Positions 1 through 12,487 of a stretch of 64,000 nucleotides of DNA are shown piece after piece; position 1 is the first letter of the stretch, and the number at the start of each line of letters is the position of its first letter. Below the pieces are notes generated by a model. The model saw only the letters and a program-made list of their open reading frames with translations, was not told the origin of the DNA and did no database searches. The DNA is taken from positions 22,823,121 to 22,887,120 of the forward strand of contig NC_090730.1 of NCBI RefSeq assembly GCF_036898095.1. The letters run 5' to 3'. The translations under genes and the position numbers were made by a program. This stretch comes from Palaemon carinicauda. Its lineage: Eukaryota > Arthropoda > Malacostraca > Decapoda > Palaemonidae.

Positions 1-485
1 AAATAATAGACGTCTCTAACACTCTAACAGAGAAGAACAAGAGAGAGAGAGAGAGAGAATTTATTTAAAGAGCATGTTAATGCTTTGTTTGGAGAGAGAC
101 AGAAATAGAGAGAGGACTTTTTTAAAGTCACCATCTCTACCTTCTCGCTGATAGTCCGTCTCCTCCTGCGTAGCAATTCCTGTACCTGCGTTGGCCTGTC
201 TCTAAGGTAAAGTGACAATACAAACACATTTTTTTTATTATTTCTTTATAATTATTTTTTTTACATCTTTCTTATATTATGCAATTGTGTTATTGTTATG
301 TGTAATTATATGTAGTAATTTATTAAGGAGTTATAGAGGTTTTGGGCTGTGGAATGAATTATACAAATTACAGTGTATTCTTATGGGAATATTTGCTCCA
401 ACATACAATTGTTTTAACATATGAAGCAGTTCCTGGAACGAATTAAGATCGTATGTAGAGGTTCCTCTGTGTATATGTATGTATA

Positions 486-490
<5 letters not shown>
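1..490. other. AT-rich flank without a recognisable gene
   Basis: A short GA run lies at about 39-57 and the rest is AT-rich. Open frames here are short, low-complexity and lack any domain I recognise. I see no gene. Confidence 0.5.

Positions 491-551
<61 letters not shown>
490..551. repeat. (AT)n microsatellite
   Basis: An almost pure TA dinucleotide run of about 60 bp. It creates artificial Ile-Tyr open frames on both strands, which are not genes. Confidence 0.95.
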
Positions 552-556
<5 letters not shown>

Positions 557-2232
557 GTTGTAAGTTTCCTTTTCAGTGTTCGTGCTCTGCGTGTGTTACG
601 TATACGACAGGTTCTCAAGACACTTGCTCAAGGCCGGTGGATTTTTCCTATTCAGACGTCTCCCCCCTTGTCCATCGGGCTTCCCAACGGCGTTGGCCAG
701 CACCGCAGGGGAATCGTCATCGTTTTGACCCTCTCGTTCAAATGTTGTCTTCGCCTTTGCCACTTCCTACAGGGAACTTATGGATTACTGAGGGAAGGGA
801 GTGTGGCCTCTCAGAGATTGAATATGGTCTTTCTCTTTGCAAGGCCCTTTCACCTTTCATGGGCCTCCGACAGTGTACTAACGGGGGGAGCACCTTTCTC
901 GTTAGGTTGCGCTTCCGATTGTTTTCTTAAATATTTAAGTGAAATTATAATTGTTTGGCATTTAACTTTTCAGCTTCTCCGTGGGGAACACTTCCCTTCG
1001 GAGGATTAGTGGTTCTTATTAGTGAATATTTTTAGCTGATTTCAATAATTGTAATTCTTGTTTTATTACAGTTACTCTCCTCTCTCCTTCTCCAGTCGAT
1101 GTCAACCGGGGAAGGGAGGGCGCAGTACTTATTTTATGTTTGTTACTTATTTTATGTTTGTCCCCTCGGTGGTCTCCCTTCCCATCATGGACTAGGTGTT
1201 CCTCCTGAGGGAATTTTCTGTTACATAATTTATTTTGTTTTTCCTCAGCGATGCAGTTTTCTTCATTCGACCAAGAGTGCCGACGAAGAAGACCTTTTCT
1301 GTTCATGCCTGGGGAATCTGCTGTCACTGCCGTCCCTCAGAGGACATTATCATGTGTGTCATACCTCCTCTTAGAAGTACAGTACGTCCGTGGCAACACC
1401 TGATCAGCACTTCATCTTCGAGGAACTAGCTCTGGCCACGCTTCCTTCCGAGGGAGTTTTCCTCCTTAGGTGTGAGATTGTTTCTCCCTTCCGAGGGAGA
1501 ACTTCTTGCATCTTCAACACTTCATTGACTCTGACTGCTGTTGCTGTCTTCCCCTAAGCTACGCTTCCCCCTTCCTGAATCTCTCTTCCTTCGGTGGCAA
1601 GTCTCTCCAGCGAAGTGATCACCTCTTTCGTTTGCAAGAGGGGCCACTCATAGAGACTCCTCTTCGGAGGATTGCTACTGCTGAAAGTCAGCTTGCTGGT
1701 CCACCGGCCCTCTTGGGCATCATCTGTTCCTGGACCTTTTCCTGACGACGCTGTAGCTAGTGCTCGGACTTCGGTCCTGGACTCTGATCGTTCGCGATCT
1801 CCATCTGTGGATGTGAGCCCTTCCAAAGGGCACATCCCAGTTCCTGATCGTCCTACCAGCTGACCTGCCGATCTACCAGCGCAACTTCGCCACAGAGAGC
1901 AACGTTTTCCAGCTCACCAGCCAACCTATGGTCGCTGGAGCAACAGAGCTCACTGAACCTCAGCATGCACCCACCCAACTTCAGTCTCCGGCTCGCCCAA
2001 CGATCTCCTGCATGCCAGCATTTTTCTGCGCGCCAGCGCTCTGCGGCACGCCAACGTAGTAAGCCAGCGTTCTCCTGCACGCCAGTGCTCTCCTACGCGT
2101 CGGCACTCTCCTGCGCTCCAGCATTCTCCCGCGGTTGTACATCGTTGTCCTACGAGCCAGCCTCTCTTGCATGCCAACGATCTCTGCACACCAGCGTTCG
2201 CCTGCGCGCCATCACTTCCACGCACGCCAGTT

Positions 2233-2692
2233 GTCATCCGCGCATGCCAGCAGTCATCCGCACGAGCCAGCAGTCATCCGTGCGAGCCAGCAGTCATCCG
2301 TGCGAGCCAGCAGTCATCCGTGCGAGCCAGAAGTCATCCGCGCGAGCCAGCAGTCATCCGCGCGAGCCAGAAGTCATCCGTGCGAGCCAGCAGTCATCCG
2401 CGCGAGCCAGCAGTCATCCGCGCGAGCCAGAAGTCATCCGCACGAGCCAGCAGTCATCCGTGCGAGCCAGAAGTCATCCGTGCAAGCCAGCAGTCATCCG
2501 TGCGAGCCAGCAGTCATCCGTGCGAGCCAGCAGTCATCCGTGCGAGCCAGAAGTCATCCGCGCGAGCCAGCAGTCATCCGCGCGAGCCAGCAGTCATCCG
2601 CGCGAGCCAGCAGTCATCCGCGCGAGCCAGCAGTCATCCGCGCATGCCAGCAGTCATCCGCGCGAGCCAGTAGTCATCCGTGCGAGGACACC
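2233..2692 (+). repeat. Homogeneous 20-bp tandem array, 23 units
   Basis: GTCATCCG recurs every 20 bp at 2233, 2253, 2273 and so on to 2673, giving 23 occurrences with no length slippage. The unit is GTCATCCGYGCGAGCCAGMA; variation is almost confined to C/T after the CCG and A/C near the end. Uniform spacing and low divergence indicate recent local homogenisation of the older surrounding minisatellite. Confidence 0.97.
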
Positions 2693-2936
2693 AGTAGTCT
2701 TCCGAGCGTGCATGTCAGCACATTTTTGTGCATGGCAACACTCTTCTGCGTGCAACAGCAGTCATCCGTGCGCCCGCCAGCCGAGCGTGCCAGCAGTGAT
2801 CACGCGTGCCAGCATTCTTCTGCACGTACGTGCCAGCAGTCTTCCGCGCACGTGCCACACACTTCTGCGAGCACGCACTAGCACACTTCCGCGCGCATGC
2901 GCCAGCACTCTTCTGCTTCTGCGCCTACGCCAGCGC

Positions 2937-3440
2937 TCTTCTACGCGCGAGTTCTCGCCCGCAATCGCGTGCCTAAGTGCCCGCGTTCGTGCGACCAGTG
3001 GCGCGTTTGTGCGCATTCTAGGGAGACTGCACAACACCCTACACAGTGCCTTACTACGCGCAAGCGCTCTGAGATCCAGCCCTCTCCAATGCGCCAGCTC
3101 TTAACAAAGAGCCAGCGCTCACCTGCGCACTAGTACTCTTCCGCGCGCACCAGCTCTCACCTGCGCACTAGCTCTCTTCCGCGCGTGCCAGCACTCTCCC
3201 GTATCCGCTAGCACTCTTCCGTATCCGTGCCCACGCCAGCGCTCTTCTACACGCAAGTTCTCGCCCGCAATCGCGTGCATAAGTGCCCACGCTCGTGCGA
3301 CCAGTGGCGCGTTTCTGCGCATTCTAGGGAGACTGCACACCATCCTACATAGTACCTTACTACGCCCAAGCGCTCTCAGATCCAGCGCTCACCAATGCGC
3401 CAGCTCTTAACAAAGAGCCAGCGTTCACCTACACACTAGA
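2937..3440 (+). repeat. 306-bp-spaced direct duplication of about 200 bp
   Basis: The block at about 2937-3135 (from CTTCTACGCGCGAGTTCTCG) recurs at about 3243-3440 with the same order of sub-blocks and scattered substitutions. The offset is about 306 bp. It lies inside the minisatellite domain and shows that larger units also duplicated. Confidence 0.85.
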
Positions 3441-3890
3441 GCTTGCCTGCTCACCAGCACTCTTTTGCGCTCTCAAATCCAGCGCTCGCCAATGCGCCAG
3501 CTCTTGATAAAGAGCCAACGCTCATCTGCACACCAGCTCTTGCCTGCTCGCCAACGCTCATCTGCGCTCTCAGATCCAGCACTCTCCTGCGCAGTTGCGT
3601 TCTCAGATCCAATGCGCCAGCTCTTGCCAAAGAGCCAGCACTCTCAGATTCAATGCTCGCCAATGTGCCAGCTCTGGCCAAAGAGCCAGCGCTCACCTGC
3701 TCACCAGCGCTTGCCTGCTCGCCAACGTTCTGCGCATTCACCGAAAACTGCGCTTCAGCAGAAACAGAGTACCAGCATCGTACTGTGCACTATCGTTCCA
3801 GTACTCTCCTGCGCACTCGCTCAATAGACAAAAGGAATGGAAACTTTTTGACAGGTCACCATTGCCCCATTCCTCTCCCCGCAAATGCAT

Positions 3891-4960
3891 AACAGCATGG
3901 CCGCCGGGAAAAGAGGGAAGAGGCTTCACAGAAGGGTTCAAGATCCCGAGGATTCCATCTTCCAAGGGGAATCAAACGCATCTACCATCGGTCGTGACTC
4001 CTCACAGGGAACCTTTGGTCTCTTTCTCTTCAGGAGTTTTTCTTGACAGTACTACCATCAGCAAACACGATCTTAACGTTGCAAAGGGCCTGTTATTAGC
4101 TCGTAAGTCTCTAATTACCGATGAGAAATTATCAACTGACTGATCGCTAGATCACTGTTTGCTGAACGCTAGCTCGCCGATCACCAGATCGCCAATGCTA
4201 GCTCATCTCTCTCTGATCATTGACCTCTAGTCTCTCCAATTGCTAACGATCTCCGATTGCTAGCGTGCCGATCGCCAATTGTTAGTCAATAACCAGTCAT
4301 CAGCTTGCTGATTACTAGATTGCCGATGGGTAGCTCATCTTTCTTCGATCATTGACCTCAGCTCTCTGATCTCTGACCATCTAATTGTCAGCTTGCTGAT
4401 CTCTGACCAGCCAATCGCCAGCTTGCTGATCTCTGACCAGCCAATCGCCAGCTTGCTGATCTTTAGCTCACCGATCACCGGTCCGCGATCGATCGCTGAT
4501 CATCAATGGCTCACCATCACCAACTGACTTATCATTAAACCATTTTGCTGTCTCTCAGGGCTCTCCAAGCAGATTACCAACTCATTAATTTCCAACATTC
4601 CTTGGCTGACTGACCAGACAGCCTTCATCTGCCTGTCAGTTACCATCTTTGGCTCACAGATTGCTGATTCACCGATCATCGGCAATTTGCTGTTCATCAG
4701 CAGTTCGTGACTCGGACTTACTAGTCAACCTCTGCCCGTGGTTCCATAGATCAGAAAGCATACAACACACTTCTCACTACTCGCCGTTTGCCATCACACC
4801 ACCAATCCACTAAAGTGATCGGCAATCCTCATCAGCGGCTTGTCGACAGGTTACTACTTGCGAGCACTCTCCAACTGCACAGTAACCACGATATCCAGCC
4901 GTTAACCATAGATTAACATTCACCAGACTGATGCTGCTTTAAGGAAAAGCATCAATCCCA
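3891..4960. repeat. Decayed DIRS-II interval with short tandem repeats
   Basis: No gene is recognisable. From 4140 to 4700 the sequence is a run of imperfect repeats around GCTTGCTGATC / GATCGCCAA motifs. The clearest are about 2.5 near-perfect copies of a 30-bp unit starting CAGCTTGCTGATCTCTGACC at about 4391-4465. It lies between the ORF1-like minisatellite and the RT remains. Confidence 0.6.
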
Positions 4961-6640
4961 TCAGGGCACATGGTAGGGTTAAGCATTGCCTTACTTCTAT
5001 CAGTTGAAGGAGTTCTCTCCCAGGGAAGAATCTTTACACAGGGTATCGCTTCCCATCCTTTACACCATGAGTCAAGACCCCAGCGTCAACAATCTCCCAT
5101 GCGAAAGGATCCGCAAGGAGCTGTCCCTTTGGGTCGATGTCCACACCATGTTAGGGATCGGACAAGGGCTAAGGCCACAGGTCTTCATTTGCACGCGGGA
5201 CCTAAAGGACACCTACTTCCAGGTCTAATCCATCCATCTTCTAAGAAGGATTGAAGAGTCCGTCTAGACTAACAAGAAACACCAGTTCAGGGCACTGTGC
5301 TTTGGTCTTTTCACAGCCCCCATCCTGATCTCATAGGATGAGCTTCTGTCTCCTCCGTTACTGGACGACTGACTAACCTTAGCAGACTCGGTGGCAACTT
5401 AGCATTAGTACCGGAACTTCAGAAGTCTTTTTACCAAGATCCGGTTATCAAGGTAAACCTGTGGAAGTCTTCCCTACTTCCCTCTCAGAAGAATGATGTA
5501 TCTGGGAATGATTCTAGACACCAATCTCCGCAAAACCTTCTCATCAAAGACAGGCGTAGAAAAGTCACAAGATCCTTTCTCAAATCGAGAAGAACTCCCA
5601 GCCCAGAGTGACTTTTTCTTTTTCTCGGACACCTATCATCTCTGGCCTGTTTAGCCTCCAACTGCCGCCTCAATATTTATTCTCTCCAGGGGTGGTTTGA
5701 GTCAGATTGGAATCAAGCCTTTGATTCCCCAGACACACTGACCCCAATGGGACCAGGAGTTTGGACGAACGTCAAGGGATGGGTGTCAGTCGAGAATCTA
5801 CGGAGTGGTATAACCTTCTCATCCTTCCCCACCCCTCGGACTTGATGCTGTGCTTAGACACATCAAAAGAAGGGAGGAGGGACCATAGTGCTGCACCACA
5901 CGACCTCAGGCCTCTGGACAGAGTCCGAAAGTACCTTCATTTAAATCTCTTTAAAGAGATGAAAGCCAACTTTCCGGTCCTTCAACAGCCTCATCAGTTC
6001 CTAACGGGCCACTCAGTGATGTGATGAGCGACAACACCACACACCACAGAGGCTCAAATCAACAAGCAAGAAGGAACTTGCTCGCAGCCTCTTCCCATCT
6101 AACAGTATAAATAGTAAGATGGGCTAAAGTCCGTTCGGTACCACTATCAGCCCGCTTCATTCCAGACAAGGAATGTGCTTGCCGACAATCTGTGCACAGC
6201 ATCTTAGATAAGGTGTACCGAATAGTCTTTGGATTACCTTGTAGCTGACAAAGTCCCTACTTTACGGGATTCTCCAACTAGGGATCTGTTCGCAACGCCC
6301 CTTAACTTCAGGCTTCCGCTGCTCCCCAGTCCTAGACCGCAAGGCTCTCTGGTAAGAAGCTTGACAACAACGGTGGGTACAACAATGAAATTTATGTCTT
6401 GTCCCTGTTTTGTCTGGAGAAGGGTACTCAAGAAGGCTAGAACATCGGTCAGCCTCTCAAGGGCTCTCATAGCTCCGCTATGGCATTACGCAGAACGGTT
6501 TCCAAACCTTCTGCAGCTCCTGATAGAGCCTCCAAGAGAATCCTCTCCACGTCATAGACAACTACACTTTGACATCTACCACCCCTCAGATGCTGAAGCC
6601 TTGACGAGGATGGGGGCTTAGGGATTAGCAGCTGGGCTCT
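4960..6640 (+). pseudogene. DIRS-II reverse transcriptase / RNase H remnant
   Basis: Pieces in several frames read as a DIRS RT followed by RNase H. I see DLKDTYFQV at about 5200, HQFRALCFGLFTAP at about 5281-5322, then LLDD-stop-LTLADS at about 5359-5391. The last is the RT active-site block, expected LDDWL, with the Trp codon now TGA. Further on are LCLDTSKEG (about 5850), NVLADNLC (about 6170-6195) and VDLFAT-like / LIAPLWHYAE segments (about 6280-6490), typical of the RNase H and connection region of DIRS polyproteins. In-frame stops and frameshifts are frequent, so no product is possible. A Ty3/gypsy origin is less likely because a YR segment follows beyond the LINE. Confidence 0.7.
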
Positions 6641-7215
6641 AATGAACAATGGGAACTGTTTTCCCGCTGGACCTCAGTGCCCAAATGCTGATTTAACTAA
6701 ATCAGTCAGCACTTTCTCTTTTCCTTTTGGTTATTTCTTTTATTCTCCCATCTCTTCCTTTTGGGCTTGAACTTGCTGATGTCTTTGGCTTGTTTGATTA
6801 TACTTTGGCTGCTGCTTTGGATTTGGCGCAGTGTGGGATGGACAGCATTCCATCTCAACCTGTACCAATTTAGACGCCATCGCCCTCTGGCAGACCCCAT
6901 TGGGTGCAGACCAAGTCTCTTAGAGTCAGGCTCCAAAGATCCGGTTTTAAGTCACACCTATTTGCGGGTAATGGGTGACGTTAGGCATTGGAGTCGCCGG
7001 TGGGAGGGGCTAACCCTCCCCACTGACCAGTGTACGCCCACCTTAAGAGAGGCAGCCCCTCTCTAATAGAGAACTGGTCCCCGCTGAAGCCTCTTCTCGT
7101 GTTGGACCACATGGGATAGGAGGACTGACATCCTCCAATAAGAGGTGGATTACCTGGCTTGCTTTTCAAAAAAAAAAAAACCAACCCCTCAGTTGACAAC
7201 CTGGAAAATACAAAC

Positions 7216-7290
7216 ATGGACCCCGGTACAGACAGCTCCAACTCGGGTTCTAATATCGTAACATTAGATCCTTAATGATAAGAAATCACT

Positions 7291-7388
<98 letters not shown>

Positions 7389-8805
7389 TATGACAGTTCC
7401 GAAAAATATAGAAAAGTAGAAGTATTACCTGGTCAGTATGAAGTAGTGAATTATTAGAAATATTTTATTTTGGAATTTGAAAATGGAAGACATGAATGTG
7501 TAAATGTTTTTAAAGGTAACAAGGAAATAGCTGCTATATGTGGAGGGCAGCCAAAAATTCTTCCCCAAGGAAATGGAAGTCTCTTGATAGAGACACTATC
7601 GTCAATACAAGGTGAAAAATTAAAAACGCTTTCAAAATTGGATGGTCATAGTGTTAAATGTGTTTCGCACCCCACTTTCAACCTAAGTAGGGGTGTGATA
7701 TATGCTCCAGAATTGCTTGACATAGTGGAAAAAGAAATTGAAGATGAACTGAAAAGTCAAGTAGTAAAAGTAGTCAGAATGAGAAAGAGAGTAGGAGAAA
7801 AACGTATTCTTCTTGCTACTTTGATTGTAACATTTGATCAAAGCAGATTACCAAATATTATTAAAACTGGTCGGCTATCTTTGAAGGTAAAACCATATAT
7901 CCCTTTACCATAACGATGTTATCATTGTCAAATGTATGGTCATTTAAGCCAGAAATGCAAGGAAAAACTAAATAATAAGCCAGCTGTTTGTACCAACTGT
8001 GGAAAAAATAATCATGGTGCATGCATAGAAAATCCAAATTGCATACATTGTGGGGAAGCACTCCCAGCTACATCTAAAAGCTGCATTAAGTTTATTTTTG
8101 AAAAAGAAATTCAGGCCATTAGGACCATGGAAAGGGTTACTTTTAAAGAGGCTTGTAAAAGAGCTCTTGAAAAGCAGATAAGACCAGGGCAACCTTTTCC
8201 ATTGGTTCTGAAGAAAAACTTACCAAAACACACAGACGAAAACTTTATCCCTAATTATAACATAAACATATGAAAGTAGTTAAAGAGGTTGAAAAATCCC
8301 ATTGAAAATTTATATCCAGAAATTATAGAAAATCAAAACAGATACTTAAAGATCTAAAAGCCATCTACTCCCATTCTAAACAATAGTACAAACCTCTCTC
8401 AGGCCGTGTCCTTGCCTGATCTGATGGAGGTTCCACTTGAAACCAATTTACCTGGTGAAAAAACCTGATAGCCCACAACCTTTTAAGTGAAAAAGAGAGA
8501 GGCCTCCATCACTCTCCCTTCCTACCATAAGAAACATTAAAGTCACGACTTCAAATAAATATGATGTCTTGTCTGCTGATGTTTCTGATCAACTGGAAGG
8601 TAAATTGAGTAAATCCAAAATTCAAGTCGAGGTCCACCATCCTCCTCAAAAATTAGATCAAAAGGATACAAAGAAAAAGACAAACACAAAACCCAATTTA
8701 TCAAGATCCTCTATAGAGATACCACCTGGAAATAGTGTTAGAACAAATACTGTATTGCCAATGGAAAGACCTCATCCAAGGTGTCTTCCAAAAAATAAAC
8801 CATAG
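7216..8805 (+). pseudogene. LINE ORF1 (Gag-like, zinc knuckle) remnant
   Basis: The ATG at 7216 opens a frame of only about 19 codons (MDPGTDSSNSGS...) before TAA, then a (GA)n expansion interrupts. A 147-codon Lys-rich segment runs 7470-7910 and ends at an in-frame TAA at 7911. The same frame continues straight into a CCHC knuckle (C-x2-C-x4-H-x4-C, CYHCQMYGHLSQKC, about 7917-7958) and further Cys/His pairs (CTNCGKNNHGAC, about 7990-8025; CIHC, about 8040). A Lys/Ser/Pro-rich tail is seen at 8569-8802. ORF1 proteins of this kind bind element RNA in cytoplasmic particles. The microsatellite, stops and a frame change before the tail make this a pseudogene. Confidence 0.75.
7290..7390. repeat. 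(GA)n microsatellite inside LINE ORF1
   Basis: About 100 bp of nearly pure GA dinucleotides sits just after the short opening segment of ORF1 and separates it from the rest of the Gag-like coding region. Confidence 0.97.
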
Positions 8806-8820
8806 TTTTTTCCTCCATTC

Positions 8821-11800
8821 TGCAATGGAATTGCCAGAGTTTAAGGGTGAAATGTGAAGAAATTAGGCTCCTCATACATGAGCACTCCCCTATAATTGTA
8901 TGTCTACTGGAGAGCAAGCTCGATGCTAATACTCCTTGTCCTCGAGAGTATATTAGCTATAGGACACCATATGATCAAGCAGGGAGCCATGGGGGAAGTC
9001 TTGTATACGTTCGTCGAGATGTTCCCCAAATATCTTTGTCTATCTGTACCCCTCTGTATTCAGTGGTTGTACAGATTGATATAGGGAGAAAATACACAAT
9101 CTGTTCTCATTACTTGCCTCCAAATGATAATGATCTTGGATGGCAATTTAGTAGAGGTGATTAAACAACTCCCACAACCTTTTCTCTTACTAGGAGATCT
9201 TAATAGTACACATCCTTTATGGGGTGATGCTTTGGCAAACGCAAGGGGGTAATATTATATCATCAATTTTGGAGAATGAAGGTGTAGAACTCCTTAATAC
9301 AGGAGAGCCCACACACTTTCATGTACAGACAGGTGCCTTGTCCTGCATTGATCTATCAGTTGCAAGCTCTAACTGTCTTTTCAATTTTAATTGGAGAATA
9401 TTAAATGATTGACATACTAGTGATCATACACCAATCATTTTAAACACCAACAATGGTCCACCTTTACAGAGATCGCCACGATGGAATCTTGATAAGGTGG
9501 ACTGGGATATATTTCGGGAGCTAAGTGAAATTGAAGGAAATGCAGAACAGTTTGAAATTGTTGATGATGCCATAGACTTACTTAATGGAACTCTTCACAC
9601 AGCAGGAGTCAATTCCATTCTCAAAACAAGAGGGATATTCAAACGACGACCAGTCCCCTGGTGGTCATCAGAACTAACTGCCCTTCACAGAGCCACAAGA
9701 AAGGCTCCGTACTGAGGAAAATATAGTCATATACAAGAAATATAGAGTACAGTTCCGTCGTGCCATGAAAATAGCTAGACACCAGTTTTGGGTGTCATTT
9801 GTTTCGTCCATTAACAGTAGAACACCAACATCATCTGTGTGGAAGAAAATGGAAAAGATAGCAGGCAAAATCACCCCAAACCCACCACCAGTGTTAGGGT
9901 AAATGGTCAGTATATAACTGGAGCAACCAAAGTTAGCAATGATCTGGCTGATCATTTTTCAAATGTATCATGCAAGTGTGAAGCAGCTCCTGGTCACCAG
10001 TATAGGAGCATTGAAGAAAAGAAAGTTTTAATTTTCGCAACAAGAAAAGAAGAGTCGTACAATTCTCCTTTTACTGAAAGAGAATTGGATTCTGCATTTG
10101 CTACGTCTACTGATACAGCCCCTGGACCCAATGGAATTCCATATGCAATGATTAAACACGTACATTTTAATACAAAGTTATTTATTTTAAGCAATATTAA
10201 TAGAATATGGCATGATCATAGTTATCCAAGTGTTTGGGAATTTGCCATTATTTTAGCCTTTATAAAACTGGGTAAGGATAAGTTTTTAGCAGCAAGCTAT
10301 ATAGATCTATTGCATTGACATTTTGCTTATGTAAGATCATGGAGAATATGGTCAATGCAAGGCTGATGTGGTACCTTGAAAAGAAGGGCATTTTATCACC
10401 CATTCAATGTGGATTCAGGAAAGTGCACTCAACAACTGATGTGTTGATATGACTTGAGTCTTCTGTTTGTGAAACCTTTGCTTCCAAACAGCACCATGTA
10501 ACACTTTCTTTTGACTTTGAAAAGGCATATGATACTGCATGGAGATATGGTATACTGTACTGTACTTAAAACCATTCATGAATTGGGTTTAAGAGGAGAG
10601 CTACCACTATTTATTCAGTCATTTCTTTCACATAGAGTTTTCTAAGTGAGAGTGGGGGAAACTATTAGAGAGTAAATGTCAGGAAGGAGGAGTTCCACAG
10701 GGTAATGTGCTGAGTGTGACTCTATTCGCACTAGCTCGCGATTGATGAAGTTATTCAGTGGGCTGATATGAATGGGTTTTAAGTTTTCAACAAGCAAAAC
10801 TACTATTGTCCATTTCTGTCGTATCCAGGGATTACATCCAGACCCGGATATATACATGAAAGGACAACGGATCCCATGTATAGGCAAAGCTAAATTTTTA
10901 GGATTGATCTTCGATTGTAGATTGACCTGGGTCCCACACTTACAGGCATTAAAAGCTAAATGTCTTGAGGCTCTGAATATTTTAAAAGTATTGTCCCATA
11001 CATCAGAGGGGGGGGGGGCAGACCGTATAACTATTTTAAAATTATACAGGGCTTTAATTTTTTTCCAAAATTAGTTATGGGTGTGAAATATACTCCTCAG
11101 CCACCCCAAGCAGGTTGAAAATATTAGATTCAGTACATCATGCTGGTATTAGATTGTCCACAGGTGCGTTTAGAACCTCACCTATCCCAAGTCTCCTTGT
11201 TGATGCCAGAGAATTGCCTCTAGACCATTACCGAATGTCTTCCATTATTCGGTATTTGTTTAGGTTACAAAGGCTCCCTAACTCTTTAGCCTTTCAGACT
11301 GCAAGCCTTGTAAGACACTCAACATACTTTGAGTTGCACCCAAAATCTCCTCAACCTTATGGCCGTCGGGTAAAACAATTATTAAACAGGGTTGATACAA
11401 TTAGAGGTAAGGTGCTTCCATTTAAAATATCAACCCCTCCGTGGAAATTACCAGAGATATCTTTTCGTAAATATTTTATTGGTGTTAAGAAAAATATGAC
11501 TGACTTAGAAGCTAGGTCTCTTTTTATGGAAAATTTTGAGGAACATAAGGAATCCACTTTTATATATACTGATGGCTCTAAATCTGATGCTGGTGTTGGA
11601 TTTGGAGTATATAGTAGTTCTTTTAACTGTAGAGGGGCACTTCCTCCAATATCTAACATATTTACTGTGGAATTATATGGCATACTAACCACTATTGAGA
11701 AAATGGTGTTAAAAGAGGAGGGTAATTTTACCCTTTTTAGTGATTCAAGAAGTGTCCTTCAAGCTTTAGAAGTTTTTAATTCTAGTAACCCTTTAGTTTT

Positions 11801-12382
11801 AAAGATTTTAGTAGCTTTTAATCATTGGCCTGAAAGGTATAACAGTTCGATTTTGCTGGGTTCTGGCCCACGTAGGTGTATCTGGAAATGAAGAGGCAGA
11901 TTCACTGGCAAAGAGTGCTACAGCAGAGTTGCTACTAAGAAGGTATCCTATTCTTTGTAATGATTTTTTACCAGCAATTAAGAATTTTACTTATAACAAT
12001 TGGCAACAGCATTGGGATAGTTTAACCGAAAATAATATGAAAGAAAGTGCGATTGTTATATCCCCTTGCAGATATAATGGGATGCCCCAAAAATGGTAGA
12101 CTACTCTTTGTCATCTCCGCATTGGTCACACTCCAATGACACATGAGTTTCTGTTGGCTGGCCAACACCAACCATATTCTGACAACTGTTTAATACCCTT
12201 GACTGTGTTGACTGACTGCCCCACTTATAGCACAGAGAGAAATAGATATCTGTTAGAGGCTCGGGGTGAAGATGGCAGGTTCATCCATAGCAAGGTCCTT
12301 GGGCATAATTTGTCGTACAATGATAGTGGCATTTTTAAATTTATATCAGAGGCAGGTCTTCATATTGCTATTTATCTTTTAT
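8821..12382 (+). pseudogene. LINE ORF2 (endonuclease-RT-RNase H) remnant
   Basis: The endonuclease starts with QWNCQSLRVKCEEI (8824) and includes LLESKLD (about 8906), LLLGDLNSTHPLWGD (about 9185) and, after an in-frame stop at 9410, TSDHTPI (about 9418-9436). RT motifs include APGPNGIPYAMI (about 10120) and SFDFEKAYDTAW (about 10507). The expected Y-x-D-D block is missing: after QGNVLSVTLFALA (about 10700-10735) the sequence passes directly to a downstream segment (ADMNGFKFSTSKT), so a deletion has removed the catalytic centre. RNase H follows: YTDGSKSDAG (about 11567), TVELYGI, LFSDSRS (about 11740), then in another frame AHVGVSGNEEADSLAK (about 11868-11915). Coding pieces are spread over several frames. 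Confidence 0.82.
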
Positions 12383-12487
12383 AACATATTTAATTTTCTG
12401 GTTTTAATTGAATATTCTTTTAATCTTTATTTATAATAAACACTATTGGTGTCAATGACCTTCGATGTCAGGATGCCAGAGAACTCC

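Larger units (their letters stand above)
1960..3890 (+). repeat. Diverged 20-bp minisatellite domain (probable DIRS-II ORF1 region)
   Basis: About 1.9 kb is built from degenerate units of roughly 20 bp around the core GCCAGC-(g/c)CTCTCCTGCGC, with a homogenised block at 2233-2692. In the frame opening near 1965 it reads as Arg/Ser/Ala/His/Pro-rich repeats for 379 codons. Because 20 is not a multiple of 3, every forward frame cycles through the same sequence, so all three stay open together. The open frames alone therefore do not prove translation. The encoded composition resembles the Ser/Arg-rich first ORF of crustacean DIRS elements (recollection). No intact protein can be called. Confidence 0.7.
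570..6685 (+). mobile_element. DIRS-type retrotransposon 'DIRS-II', left part (decayed)
   Basis: This is the left part of an old tyrosine-recombinase retrotransposon. Reading right to left, the support is: RNase H and RT remains at 4960-6640; a long Ser/Arg/Ala-coding minisatellite at 1960-3890, as in the repetitive first ORF I recall from crustacean DIRS elements; and a GC-richer leader at 570-1960 with no recognisable domain. A LINE interrupts the element at about 6690 and its YR region resumes at 12512. The left terminus is not recognised, so 570 is only where the AT-rich flank and microsatellite end. Many stops and frameshifts show it is long dead. Confidence 0.6.

Noticed and set aside
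479..1009. 176-codon open frame crossing the AT repeat
   Set aside because: It begins in a TA microsatellite and has no domain.
2233..2692. Possible CRISPR array
   Set aside because: The units are contiguous 20-mers without unique spacers, in a eukaryotic transposon context.
1965..3104. 379-codon Ser/Arg-rich open frame as a host protein (SR-like)
   Set aside because: Minisatellite translation; all forward frames are open for arithmetic reasons and RT/YR remains of a DIRS element lie nearby.
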